Source: a virus. From it: a stretch of 34,975 nucleotides of DNA. The stretch's first letter is position 1. Each line of letters opens with the position of its first letter. A program made the translations under genes and the position numbers. The stretch spans positions 1 to 34,975 of the IMG/VR virus record IMGVR_UViG_3300022843_000005; one strand, written 5' to 3'. This document shows positions 1 to 7,009 of the stretch, one piece after another. The notes below the pieces were generated by a model. That model made no database searches. It saw only the letters and a list, made by a program, of their open reading frames with translations, and was not told the origin of the DNA.

Positions 1-127
1 AGAACGTTAAACGCAAAGAAGCCTTAACTATTGATAAGTTCGATAAAGCAAAACTGTTTACACCAGAGCAGATTAAGAAAGTACTAGACACGTTTAGAAT
101 GTCAAGCGATCAAAGAAAAGATTTAAC
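1..127. repeat. Left copy of 127-bp terminal direct repeat
   Basis: These 127 bases are identical to the last 127 of the window (34849-34975). The Rad52-like reading frame continues in phase through the join, so the two copies are one locus. An overlap of exactly 127 matches a common maximum assembly k-mer, so this is more likely the overlap of a circular or circularly permuted assembly than a physical terminal repeat. Confidence 0.95.
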
Positions 128-140
128 AACATTGTTATGA
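1..140 (+). CDS. Rad52/Rad22-like single-strand annealing protein, C-terminal end
   Basis: This is the 3' end of the gene that begins at 34401. When the window is closed through the 127-bp overlap the protein is 195 residues. Only the C-terminal tail is encoded here: a basic stretch, a charged helix with TPEQIKKVLDTF, and the final residues before TGA at 138-140. The annealing domain lies in the other part. The stop overlaps the start of the next gene in an ATGA, which suggests translational coupling. The tail has no motif that I recognise and may mediate oligomer or partner contacts. Confidence 0.85.
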   Translation, partial: NVKRKEALTIDKFDKAKLFTPEQIKKVLDTFRMSSDQRKDLTTLL

Positions 141-355
141 GCCAAAAAGTTAGCATAGTATTAGAATTAGAAGATAGAACGCAAAGTTACTATTATGAAA
201 AGAAAATTAGAGGGGAGTTTAATGTGATAAGTTACGCTAATCTTCCAGACACCTCTAAGTTATACGAAGATAGCAGCACTTTTAAGAAGTTAGTTGCTAG
301 TGTTAAGAAAGCGCAATGGGAGAGAGATACATACATAAACGATAATAATAAATAA
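137..355 (+). CDS. Hypothetical protein (72 aa)
   Basis: I do not recognise this small protein. It is charged and rich in Lys, Glu and Tyr, with no membrane segment or cysteine motif. It starts in an ATGA overlap with the Rad52-like gene and is followed one base later by the next ATG, so it sits inside a tightly packed early operon of recombination genes. A role as a recombination accessory protein is only a guess from position. Confidence 0.75.
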   Translation: MSQKVSIVLELEDRTQSYYYEKKIRGEFNVISYANLPDTSKLYEDSSTFKKLVASVKKAQWERDTYINDNNK

Positions 356-356
356 A

Positions 357-530
357 ATGAAACCACAAATATTTTTCGCCACAATGACAATAATATGCGT
401 AATATTTTACATTGATACTTACAGGACTATGTATGATCCTATATTTGATATAGACGGAATTATTCTAGCAGGACTTATATTTATGTTTTGCTTTATTATA
501 ACGAGTTTAATGCCAGAAAGTAAAAAATGA
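357..530 (+). CDS. Small two-TM membrane protein (57 aa)
   Basis: An ATG one base after the preceding stop opens a 57-codon frame. It has two hydrophobic segments, at about residues 5-19 (FFATMTIICVIFYI region) and about residues 35-52 (IILAGLIFMFCFIITSL region), separated by a short acidic loop. Its TGA at 528-530 overlaps the ATG of the next gene (527), so it fits the operon exactly. The function is unknown; small early inner-membrane proteins of phages often act in superinfection exclusion or host takeover, but nothing here shows that. Confidence 0.7.
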   Translation: MKPQIFFATMTIICVIFYIDTYRTMYDPIFDIDGIILAGLIFMFCFIITSLMPESKK

Positions 531-940
531 AGTTTGATTTAAACAACACCTTAGAAAGAAACAAATACGACACTTACTCCGACAAACTAAAACTAGCGAA
601 CAGCAAAGTAGAGTTAAAGAAGTTAGGAGGTAAACGTTCAATATCTATAAACAGTTACTTACACGTGTGTATATCCATCTACTCAATTGAATTTGGTTAT
701 ACCTTAGCAGAATCTAAGACCATGTTAAAAAGAGAATGCGGGTTTATGGTGTACGAAAAGAATAATTTAAAATTCTTAAAAGAGACTTCTAAGCAGACTA
801 ATGAGGAATGTAGTAAGTTTGTAGAGTGGATTAGAAACTACGCAAGTAAGCAAGGCTTATACATTGCTGACGCGGACGAATACAAACAGAATAAGTTTGC
901 AATTGATAAAGAAATAGACAAACATAAAGCATATTTATGA
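527..940 (+). CDS. NinB/Orf-like recombination accessory protein (tentative)
   Basis: This 137-residue protein has the pattern KRSISINSYLHVCISIYSIE near residues 36-55, followed by a C-terminal stretch with TSKQTNEECSKFVEWIRNYA and GLYIADADEY. That layout (a basic residue, N-x-YLH, then a helical core, then an E-x-x-x-F-x-x-W-I segment and GLYI) is one I associate with small phage proteins that sit beside ninG and are compared with lambda NinB/Orf, an SSB-binding recombination mediator. The neighbours, Rad52-like upstream and NinG downstream (ATGA overlap), fit. The assignment is from memory of the family, not from a search. Confidence 0.45.
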   Translation: MKFDLNNTLERNKYDTYSDKLKLANSKVELKKLGGKRSISINSYLHVCISIYSIEFGYTLAESKTMLKRECGFMVYEKNNLKFLKETSKQTNEECSKFVEWIRNYASKQGLYIADADEYKQNKFAIDKEIDKHKAYL

Positions 941-1548
941 TAACTCACAAGCCCTGCAAAGGAAACGGTAAATCAAAAGGATATGGCTGTGATACTATTA
1001 CAGATGTTAAGTTTAGAAAGTTTGGTTTATGTATGAATTGTTATGCAAATTGGCTTTACACATCTAAAGATGGTAAGGATATGATTGCTAAGGCTACTTT
1101 AAAGGCTTCTAAGCCACGAACAGAATTAAACAAGGCAATCAACTTAGACAAAGATAGAAAGCGTTTACCTGTAGTTTTAAAACAAACTCAAATAGTATTC
1201 AATTCTTACATTAGAGAGAGAGATAAAAACAAGCCTTGTATATCTTCTGGATTTCCTTTAGGAGTTCAATACGATGCTGGGCATTGTTTTTCAGTAAAGC
1301 AGTTTAGCGGGTTAAGATTCAATGAATATAACGTACACGCTCAAAGTATTGGGGATAATAGATTCAAAGAAGGTAATTTTGAAAGTTATATTTTAAACGT
1401 TCAAGACAGAATAGGATCAGAAGCGGTGAATGAATTAAAAGCACTTGCTATTTTATTTAAAAGAACCCCTAAGAAATGGAGTATTGAAGAAGTAGAAGAG
1501 ATTAAAAAAGAATATCAATTAAAAATAAAAACAATAAAGAATGACTAA
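937..1548 (+). CDS. ninG: NinG/Rap-like recombination endonuclease
   Basis: NinG (Rap) of lambda is a Holliday-junction and D-loop nuclease that helps phage recombination. This 203-residue protein has its hallmarks: an N-terminal cysteine cluster (C7, C18, C32, C35) of zinc-ribbon type, a central basic helical region, a C-x-S element at 101-103, the DAGH motif at 113-116, and the conserved LRFNEYNVHAQ block at about 126-136 followed by GDNRFKEGN. Length is normal for the family. It overlaps the NinB-like gene by four bases and lies two genes downstream of the Rad52-like annealing protein, forming a recombination module. Confidence 0.85.
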   Translation: MITHKPCKGNGKSKGYGCDTITDVKFRKFGLCMNCYANWLYTSKDGKDMIAKATLKASKPRTELNKAINLDKDRKRLPVVLKQTQIVFNSYIRERDKNKPCISSGFPLGVQYDAGHCFSVKQFSGLRFNEYNVHAQSIGDNRFKEGNFESYILNVQDRIGSEAVNELKALAILFKRTPKKWSIEEVEEIKKEYQLKIKTIKND

Positions 1549-1933
1549 ATATCAATTAATAATTAACACAGTTCAAAATGTATCTGGAATTGAAGATATA
1601 ACCTCCCTTAATAGAATGCGATTTGTAGCAGATTGTAGACACGTTTGTTATGGACTTGCTAAAAAGTACTACCGTAAAAGATATAACGGTTATGTAATGT
1701 CTAAAATAATGAAACGAACACACGCAGCAGGTATAAACTCCATAAATTCTTTTGAAAACAACATTAACAAATCTTGGTTTGAAGCAAACGAAGTTTATAA
1801 TAAATGTGTTATAATCTTAGATGATGTTTTAGGCATTGAGAACGAAGAGATTAAAAGAGAGATTGAAAGACTAGACGATAAAAGAAAGTTTCTTATCGGT
1901 AAAATTAAAGTTAAACATGAAGTAATTAATTAA
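1541..1933 (+). CDS. DnaA domain IV-like DNA-binding protein
   Basis: This 130-residue protein looks like a free-standing copy of the DnaA C-terminal DNA-binding domain. The stretch RMRFVADCRHVCYGLAKKYY (about residues 25-44) matches the DnaA helix that begins with an arginine-rich segment before the helix-turn-helix. KIMKRTHAAGINSINSF (about 55-71) aligns with the DnaA signature around RDHxTV, with RTHAA in place of RDHST. There is no AAA+ part. The C-terminus is a charged coiled-coil-like helix. It overlaps ninG by eight bases. It could recognise DnaA boxes in the phage or host origin. The homology is inferred by eye. Confidence 0.6.
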   Translation: MTKYQLIINTVQNVSGIEDITSLNRMRFVADCRHVCYGLAKKYYRKRYNGYVMSKIMKRTHAAGINSINSFENNINKSWFEANEVYNKCVIILDDVLGIENEEIKREIERLDDKRKFLIGKIKVKHEVIN

Positions 1934-1946
1934 CATATATTACAAA

Positions 1947-2540
1947 ATGAAAATATTAAATTTATATGCAGGAATAGGAGGGAATCGTAAACTTTGGGGG
2001 AACGATCACGAAATTACAGCAGTTGAGATCGACCAACAAACAGCAGATATTTATAAAAAAAAATTTCCAAACGATACAGTAATCGTAGGCAATGCTCATC
2101 AATACTTGTTAGACCATTATACAGAATATAATAAAGGATTTATTTGGGCGTCCCCGCCTTGCCCTTCTCATTCTACAACTAATCATTTTTTAAACGCTCA
2201 AGGAGTTGTTCGTTATCCAGATATGATGTTATGGCAAGAAATAATATTTTTGAAGCATTTTTTTAAAGGTAAGTACTGTGTTGAAAATGTTAAAAGCTAT
2301 TACGATCCAATGTTTAACCCCAAACAAATAGGAAGGCATTATTTATGGAGTAATTTTATCATTTCTACAATAGATCAACCAAAAAAAGACATTGGTAGAA
2401 TGAACGGAAAAAGACAAACGGCATCAAAAAAAACAAAACAGGAAAGAAATATGGTAGATCACAAACTAGGACAGCACATTTTAGATTGTGCTATGAATGT
2501 AATAAGAAAACAAGATATATCACAAACAGAATTATTCTAA
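1947..2540 (+). CDS. DNA cytosine-C5 methyltransferase (short)
   Basis: The enzyme would transfer a methyl group from SAM to cytosine C5 in phage DNA. Motif I is LNLYAGIGG (residues 4-12), the catalytic Pro-Cys of motif IV is in SPPCPSHS (Cys72), motif VI is ENV (113-115), and GRHYLWSNF (129-137) corresponds to motif VIII. At 197 residues it is much shorter than typical 300-400-residue enzymes; little is left for a target-recognition domain and motifs IX-X are not evident. The last residues, QTELF, resemble a beta-clamp-binding peptide. No restriction enzyme gene is nearby, so it is an orphan, probably protecting against host restriction. Confidence 0.85.
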   Translation: MKILNLYAGIGGNRKLWGNDHEITAVEIDQQTADIYKKKFPNDTVIVGNAHQYLLDHYTEYNKGFIWASPPCPSHSTTNHFLNAQGVVRYPDMMLWQEIIFLKHFFKGKYCVENVKSYYDPMFNPKQIGRHYLWSNFIISTIDQPKKDIGRMNGKRQTASKKTKQERNMVDHKLGQHILDCAMNVIRKQDISQTELF

Positions 2541-2560
2541 ACACACACCAATAAAACAAA

Positions 2561-2579
2561 GCAACTAACAATGTTTTAA
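2561..2579 (+). repeat. 19-bp direct repeat, copy 1 (relic of a methyltransferase 3' end)
   Basis: GCAACTAACAATGTTTTAA occurs here downstream of the C5 methyltransferase stop and again at 4130-4148, where it encodes the last residues (QLTMF plus stop) of the DPPY methyltransferase. Here, read in the matching frame from 2550, it also gives a short tail ending KQLTMF and a stop, but no upstream gene reads into it. It is probably a scar of recombination between methyltransferase genes. Confidence 0.7.
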
Positions 2580-2611
2580 TTTGGTTTATAAATAAATAAT
2601 ACTTACTTTTG
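2580..2611 (+). promoter_or_regulatory. Host-type (Bacteroidota) promoter
   Basis: TTTG at 2580-2583 is followed after 20 nt by TACTTTTG at 2604-2611, which fits the Bacteroidota primary-sigma pattern of a -33 TTG and a -7 TAnnTTTG. The expected start is near 2617-2619, at the first strand of the pseudoknotted leader. It would drive the replication block from 2665 onward. Confidence 0.65.
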
Positions 2612-2618
2612 TATCATA

Positions 2619-2692
2619 GTTGGCGTTCGACAATATACCAACTTAACAATATAATATAACTCTTATGAGGAAAACGAAGTCGAACGCGTTGG
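2619..2692 (+). promoter_or_regulatory. Pseudoknot-capable 5' leader RNA
   Basis: GTTGG (2619-2623) can pair with CCAAC (2638-2642). CGTTCGAC in the intervening loop (2624-2631) is complementary to GTCGAACG (2679-2686), giving an H-type pseudoknot. A second GTTGG (2688-2692) competes for the same CCAAC. The start codon of a short leader reading frame (2665) lies inside the structure. The arrangement looks like a cis-acting control element at the start of the transcript; no known riboswitch family is recognised. Confidence 0.45.
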
Positions 2693-2730
2693 AATTGTGG
2701 GAGTTTTTTTATACCTATATTTTATTATGA
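2665..2730 (+). CDS. Candidate 21-aa leader peptide
   Basis: An ATG at 2665 opens 21 codons, MRKTKSNALELW followed by an aromatic-rich tail, and stops with TGA at 2728-2730, overlapping the next ATG at 2727 as ATGA. Its start lies within the pseudoknotted leader, so translation here could be coupled to the structure and to the downstream gene. Short frames arise easily by chance; the exact ATGA overlap is the main support. Confidence 0.35.
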   Translation: MRKTKSNALELWEFFYTYILL

Positions 2731-3014
2731 AACAATTAAAAGAGTATTTTTCAGGAAGAGGACAAGTGAAAGGATATGTATTTAACCAAATCAGCCAGAC
2801 TAAGTACGGTTTCTTGTACGAAGTTAAAGGAAAGGACACAATACACTACGAAATATTTAAACGCAAAGAAAACGCTATGTATGATTGTATTAGTTATCCA
2901 TCAAATAAAGCGTTTGGCGTTTGGGCTTGGACGACTCCAATATTAGAAAGGGCTGAAACTTTATTAAAAGAAATAGATTTAAAAGGATTAGATTTGGAGG
3001 CGGCTAATGTTTAA
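2727..3014 (+). CDS. Hypothetical protein (95 aa)
   Basis: I do not recognise the family. The protein begins MKQLKEYFSGRGQVKGYVF and has a beta-rich middle (YGFLYEVKGKDTIHYEIFKR) and an amphipathic C-terminal helix. I chose ATG 2727, because an upstream in-frame GTG at 2697 would add ten hydrophobic residues lying in the leader, and ATG 2727 forms an ATGA overlap with the leader peptide stop. The 3' end overlaps the next gene by eight bases. The position at the head of the replication block suggests an accessory replication role, by inference only. Confidence 0.7.
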   Translation: MKQLKEYFSGRGQVKGYVFNQISQTKYGFLYEVKGKDTIHYEIFKRKENAMYDCISYPSNKAFGVWAWTTPILERAETLLKEIDLKGLDLEAANV

Positions 3015-3522
3015 GAAAACTAAACGAAAAGGCTTTAATTTCTTTAGATCGTACTTTGACGTGTACAATGAATTGAGCGACAAAGATAAAGTTTGCTTTA
3101 TGGACGCTTTATTAGAACGTCAATTTATAGGTGTTAAGCCAGAAGGTTTAAAAGGAATGGCTAACTTTGCGTATATTAGCCAAACAAATAGCATTGATAG
3201 TCAGGTTAAAGGGTATGAGGACAAGACAAAAACAACACTTTTGACCCCCCCTACCGTAGGGGTAAATAAAAAAGTTTTAACCCCTACCGTACAAGTACAA
3301 GAGAAAGAGAAAGTACAAGACGTACCCAGCGAATCTATTTTTATGTTATTCCTAAAAGATGATTACTTAAAAGACAACCCGCAAAGATATGACTTTGTAA
3401 GACAGCGAATGATAGACACGTATAACGCTTGGAAGTTAAACGACTGGAAAGACGGAAATGATAAGCCTATTACAAACTGGAAGGTAAAAGCAATAAATCA
3501 ATTAAGATATATTACAAAATGA
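3007..3522 (+). CDS. Phage replication protein, DUF6291-like
   Basis: The N-terminal FNFFRSYFDVYNELSDKDK, then FMDALLERQFIGVKPEGL and an ISQTNSIDSQVKGYEDK element, is the pattern of a family of DnaD/replication-initiator-like phage proteins. A low-complexity linker of repeated TP and V/Q/E/K (about residues 75-105) leads to a C-terminal domain, PQRYDFVRQRMIDTYNAW and WKVKAINQLRYI. The two-domain layout is typical of helicase-loader or origin-binding proteins. It overlaps the downstream methyltransferase (ATGA) and precedes a RepA-like ATPase by two genes, so a role at the phage origin with that ATPase is plausible. Family assignment is by eye. Confidence 0.5.
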   Translation: MFKKTKRKGFNFFRSYFDVYNELSDKDKVCFMDALLERQFIGVKPEGLKGMANFAYISQTNSIDSQVKGYEDKTKTTLLTPPTVGVNKKVLTPTVQVQEKEKVQDVPSESIFMLFLKDDYLKDNPQRYDFVRQRMIDTYNAWKLNDWKDGNDKPITNWKVKAINQLRYITK

Positions 3523-4148
3523 ATATCACAAACGAGTGCAACATGGAACTAATGGCTAGGTATGAAGATAACCATTTTGATTTGGCTATTGTAGACCCGC
3601 CTTATGGGATTGGTGAAAGCGGGGGAGATAAAAAAAGGAATAGAGGTCATAAAAGAATAGTTAAACACGTAAAAAAAGAATGGGATTTAAGTACTCCAAA
3701 CCAAGAGTATTTTACAGAACTTAGAAGAGTTAGTAAAAATCAAATAATCTGGGGTGCAAACTACATGATAGACAAAATACTAACACCTAAGATGTGTTGG
3801 ATATTTTGGGACAAAAGGATTGGAGGTGATTTTTCAGATGGGGAATTGGCTTGGACTTCATTTGATAAAGCATTACGTATGTTTAAATATAGTCACGTTG
3901 GAGATACAAAAGGCGGTCATACAAGAATACACCCAACACAAAAACCAGTACCTCTATACGAGTGGTTATTAATGAACTATGCAAAGGAAGGTGACAAGAT
4001 ACTAGACACACACCTTGGGTCTGGCTCAATAGCCTTAGCGTGTCACAATCTTAACTTTGATTTAACAGCGTGTGAGTTAGATACTGAGTATTACAACGCA
4101 GCAATGAAAAGAATAAACGAACATAAGCAGCAACTAACAATGTTTTAA
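3519..4148 (+). CDS. N6-adenine/N4-cytosine DNA methyltransferase (DPPY, beta class)
   Basis: The enzyme methylates an exocyclic amino group in DNA using SAM. The catalytic DPPY is at residues 26-29, HPTQKP at 138-143 and the SAM-binding DTHLGSGS at 163-170, so the catalytic motif precedes the SAM motif as in beta-class enzymes. At 209 residues it is compact. Its C-terminus is QQLTMF, close to the beta-clamp-binding consensus QLxLF. No restriction partner is visible; with two other methyltransferases in this genome it probably modifies phage DNA against host restriction. The start overlaps the previous gene as ATGA. Confidence 0.88.
   Translation: MNITNECNMELMARYEDNHFDLAIVDPPYGIGESGGDKKRNRGHKRIVKHVKKEWDLSTPNQEYFTELRRVSKNQIIWGANYMIDKILTPKMCWIFWDKRIGGDFSDGELAWTSFDKALRMFKYSHVGDTKGGHTRIHPTQKPVPLYEWLLMNYAKEGDKILDTHLGSGSIALACHNLNFDLTACELDTEYYNAAMKRINEHKQQLTMF
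4130..4148 (+). repeat. 19-bp direct repeat, copy 2
   Basis: Identical to 2561-2579. Here it is the natural 3' end of the DPPY methyltransferase gene, encoding QLTMF and the stop. Confidence 0.7.
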
Positions 4149-4149
4149 A

Positions 4150-4602
4150 ATGAAACCCTACAAACTCATAGAAGAACAGAAGAAAGTAATTAACGAATTA
4201 ACTTATAAGTTACAATTCTCAAAGGATAAAGTAAAAGATGCTAAAGTTATAAATACTTTGATAACCACAGTTAATGGATTTGAAAAGATGCTATTAAATA
4301 AATACTTTACCGATGCTATTGAAACTTTACTTTATTCCAACATAAAAGAATGGTTAATGCAATCAAAAGTATATGACGGTTCACCAATACCTCTACAAGA
4401 AATGTGTTCTGGATTAGACTTTGATATATTAAACGGATCTAAACAAAAGAAATTAGAAATATTAAGCGTATTAAAATCTCACGAAATGCAAAATATAATA
4501 AAAAACAAAACTAATTTAAAAAATCATACATTTACAGACTTCGATAAGTTACTAACTGATTTGATTAACGAGTTCAAAAAAGGAATTGTATGGAGCAGAT
4601 AG
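4150..4602 (+). CDS. Hypothetical protein (150 aa)
   Basis: I do not recognise it. It is mostly helical, beginning MKPYKLIEEQKKVINELTYK, with a coiled-coil-like first 25 residues and a charged Lys-rich C-terminal half. It begins one base after the methyltransferase stop and overlaps the start of the RepA-like ATPase by 13 bases, so it is cotranslated with replication genes. It could be a loader or partner of that ATPase; this is inference from position. Confidence 0.75.
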   Translation: MKPYKLIEEQKKVINELTYKLQFSKDKVKDAKVINTLITTVNGFEKMLLNKYFTDAIETLLYSNIKEWLMQSKVYDGSPIPLQEMCSGLDFDILNGSKQKKLEILSVLKSHEMQNIIKNKTNLKNHTFTDFDKLLTDLINEFKKGIVWSR

Positions 4603-5426
4603 ATATAAATAAGATAGAAAACTTATCTACTGGATTAGATTTTAACCAAATGAGAGCCGAGGCTTTCGTCGATGTTACTAAAAAACTATCACACCCACCA
4701 GTTGCTATTAGTATCGGAACACACGAGTACAGAGGGGAATCAATACCTAATGCCTTTGGAACGTTTGGTAACTTTAGTTGTATTGTTGGAGCGTCAAAGG
4801 CTAGAAAGTCCTTCTTTAAATCACTTACGGTTGCAGCATACATTGGAGGGAATACTAATTCCTTCGCACCAGACTTTAGAAGTCATAGAAAAGGAGAGGG
4901 TTTTGTTTTAGATTTCGATACAGAGCAAAGTGCTTATCATTCTCAAAGAGTATTTAAACGTGTTTGTGATATGGTTGGAGGTAATGCAGAATTTTATAAA
5001 CCTTTCTCTTTAAGAAAATACACGTTTAGAGAGCGTTTAGATTTTATTGAATGGTGTATATTAGAAAGTGACTTTAAGTCCAACATAGGGCTTGTGAGTA
5101 TAGATGGCTTCGCTGATTTGGTTTCAGATGTAAATGATTTAGCACAATGTAATGAGTTGGTGCAAAAATTACTATCTTGGACGGACATAAGCCAATGCCA
5201 TTTAACAGGAATATTGCATACTAATTTCGGGAGTACAAAGGCAACGGGTCATTTAGGGAGTGCGGTAATGAAAAAGGCTGAAACTGTGTGTGTTTTAGAA
5301 TACGGACAAGATGCGACCTCTGTAAAGTTTGCATACACTAGAGGCTTTCCGGTAGATGACTTTCAATTTTCAATAGGTGGGGATGGATTGCCAAGGACAA
5401 ACGAAATAAAAGGACTTTCATATTAA
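4590..5426 (+). CDS. RecA/RepA-like AAA family ATPase (replicative helicase-like)
   Basis: This 278-residue protein is of the AAA_25/RepA type found in phages and mobile elements. A P-loop-like segment is GASKARKSFF at 67-76, in which Arg stands where the usual Gly precedes Lys-Ser. FVLDFDTEQ (105-113) matches the acidic motif after the second strand, VSIDGFADL (169-177) is the Walker B strand, and GILHTNFG (207-214) is the sensor region. The fold suggests ATP-driven translocation or unwinding of phage DNA. It lies among replication genes. No primase domain is fused and no polymerase gene is seen, so the phage probably uses the host polymerase. Confidence 0.7.
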   Translation: MEQIDINKIENLSTGLDFNQMRAEAFVDVTKKLSHPPVAISIGTHEYRGESIPNAFGTFGNFSCIVGASKARKSFFKSLTVAAYIGGNTNSFAPDFRSHRKGEGFVLDFDTEQSAYHSQRVFKRVCDMVGGNAEFYKPFSLRKYTFRERLDFIEWCILESDFKSNIGLVSIDGFADLVSDVNDLAQCNELVQKLLSWTDISQCHLTGILHTNFGSTKATGHLGSAVMKKAETVCVLEYGQDATSVKFAYTRGFPVDDFQFSIGGDGLPRTNEIKGLSY

Positions 5427-5442
5427 CTAAAATAAATAAACA

Positions 5443-5688
5443 ATGGACAAATTACTAGAAGAATTTATTAAAGATTGGAGATTAAAAAACAATACTAAAG
5501 ATGCTATTTACTCATCGTATCACTATGACGCTATGATAGAATTTGCTAAACAATACCACCAAGAGCAATTAATTTTATCTAGTGTTAGTCGTACTTTTTC
5601 TACTGAACAAATGGAAGAATCATTTAATGACGGTATTGCTTGTGAAAAGCAAAGATGCGGTTACTTCGATATAGACAATTACTGCTAA
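5443..5688 (+). CDS. Hypothetical protein (81 aa)
   Basis: I do not recognise it. It is acidic and helical, with a C-terminal MEESFNDGIACEKQRCGYFD region containing two cysteines and one more at the very end (DNYC). The leader AAAATAAATAAACAATG (5429-5445) is repeated exactly before the next gene, suggesting a common translation-initiation context in this host group. The protein follows the RepA-like ATPase and precedes the phosphoesterase. Confidence 0.7.
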   Translation: MDKLLEEFIKDWRLKNNTKDAIYSSYHYDAMIEFAKQYHQEQLILSSVSRTFSTEQMEESFNDGIACEKQRCGYFDIDNYC

Positions 5689-5724
5689 CACTAATATAAA
5701 ATTAGTAAATAAAATAAATAAACA

Positions 5725-6996
5725 ATGAGAAAATTAAGGAAAAGATTAAATAATTCAGAGGCTGTGATTTTAGGAATTAAACCCAAGCCTCAAGACAAAA
5801 ATGGAGAAAATACCAGATACATGATAACCTTTAAACAATTTAAAGTTATAAAAGACTATAGAAGTAGTTTAACTCCTTTAAAAAATAAAGTAAAGTCTAA
5901 AACGAGCGCAAACGATTACGAATCTAAACCTTTTGTATTGTCTGCTTTTAGCGATGATGGTAAAATGATGGGTATAAATGAATATTGTACTGCGTATAAT
6001 TTAGTGAGGAAAGACATTTCTAGTTGGAAGTTGATAACTCACACAGGAACGCCCTATTATAACATAGTGTTTAAAGAAAATAAAGAGGACGTATCTAGTA
6101 TTATAGACATTGAGTTTATAGAAGAGATTGCTAAGAAGCACATTAAGCCAGTAGAGTTAAAGCAAGTTTTTAAATTTATAGACTCTAACAAAATAGATAG
6201 GATTGTTTATACAGATGTACATATTGGAATGAGTACAGACAAGGTTGGGACTGCTTTATATGCAACACCTTGGAACAAAGACACCTTAATGGATAGAATG
6301 ATAGAAATGTGCGAGTACACTATATCAAGACAGAGCAGTCAAACGCTACACATAGATGAATTAGGGGACTTACTAGATGGATGGGATGGATATACAACCA
6401 GAGGAGGTCATAAGTTACCTCAGAACATGACAAACAAAGAAGCGTTCGATACTGCAATTGATTTTAAAGTAAAAATGATTGACTATTTAACCCCTTACTA
6501 TTCTAAGATTGTATGTAATAACATATGCAATGATAACCATGCAGGAGACTTTGGATATATTGCAAACCAAACGTTTAAACATATCATTGAACAGAAGTAT
6601 CTAGGTAGTGTTGAAGTAACTAATCACGTTAAATTTATCAATCATTACAATATCGGTAAACATGGGATTGTTATAACTCACGGTAAAGATGACAAGTCTT
6701 TAAAATTTGGATTCAAACCACATTTAGACGCTAAGCAAATTGAAAAGATAGACCAGTACCTAAAACAATATGGAGTTTATAAGTTTGATTTTATAGAGAT
6801 AGGTAAAGGAGACAGCCACCAGTTACTATTAGACTATTCAACAAGCGATGACTTTGATTATTTTAACTTTCATGCTTTTAGTCCAAGTTCGGAATGGGTG
6901 CAGACTAATTTTAAGAAAGGCAGAAGCGGGTTCACTCATATAAGCATGAGTAAAGAATCTAATGTTAAGATCGTAACGCCTTACTTCTTTAATTAA
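5725..6996 (+). CDS. Calcineurin-like metallophosphoesterase (possible DNA nuclease)
   Basis: This 423-residue protein carries the metal-binding motifs of calcineurin-like phosphoesterases: DVH at 164-166, GDLLDG at 214-219, NDNH at 269-272 in place of GNHD/E, THG at 318-320 and GDSHQ at 362-366. The first 150 residues form a separate, less conserved domain. In phages such proteins sit in replication and recombination blocks and are compared with SbcD/Mre11 nucleases; that substrate is inferred from the context here. It ends the early block and is followed by a 13-bp inverted repeat. The last motif lacks the second His of GHxH, so activity should not be assumed. Confidence 0.75.
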   Translation: MRKLRKRLNNSEAVILGIKPKPQDKNGENTRYMITFKQFKVIKDYRSSLTPLKNKVKSKTSANDYESKPFVLSAFSDDGKMMGINEYCTAYNLVRKDISSWKLITHTGTPYYNIVFKENKEDVSSIIDIEFIEEIAKKHIKPVELKQVFKFIDSNKIDRIVYTDVHIGMSTDKVGTALYATPWNKDTLMDRMIEMCEYTISRQSSQTLHIDELGDLLDGWDGYTTRGGHKLPQNMTNKEAFDTAIDFKVKMIDYLTPYYSKIVCNNICNDNHAGDFGYIANQTFKHIIEQKYLGSVEVTNHVKFINHYNIGKHGIVITHGKDDKSLKFGFKPHLDAKQIEKIDQYLKQYGVYKFDFIEIGKGDSHQLLLDYSTSDDFDYFNFHAFSPSSEWVQTNFKKGRSGFTHISMSKESNVKIVTPYFFN

Positions 6997-7009
6997 CTAA
7001 AAAAAGAAA

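Noticed and set aside
2619-2692. Hammerhead-type ribozyme suggested by CTTATGAG and CGAA
   Set aside because: The essential G of CUGANGA is a T here, and the stems do not form the three-way junction.
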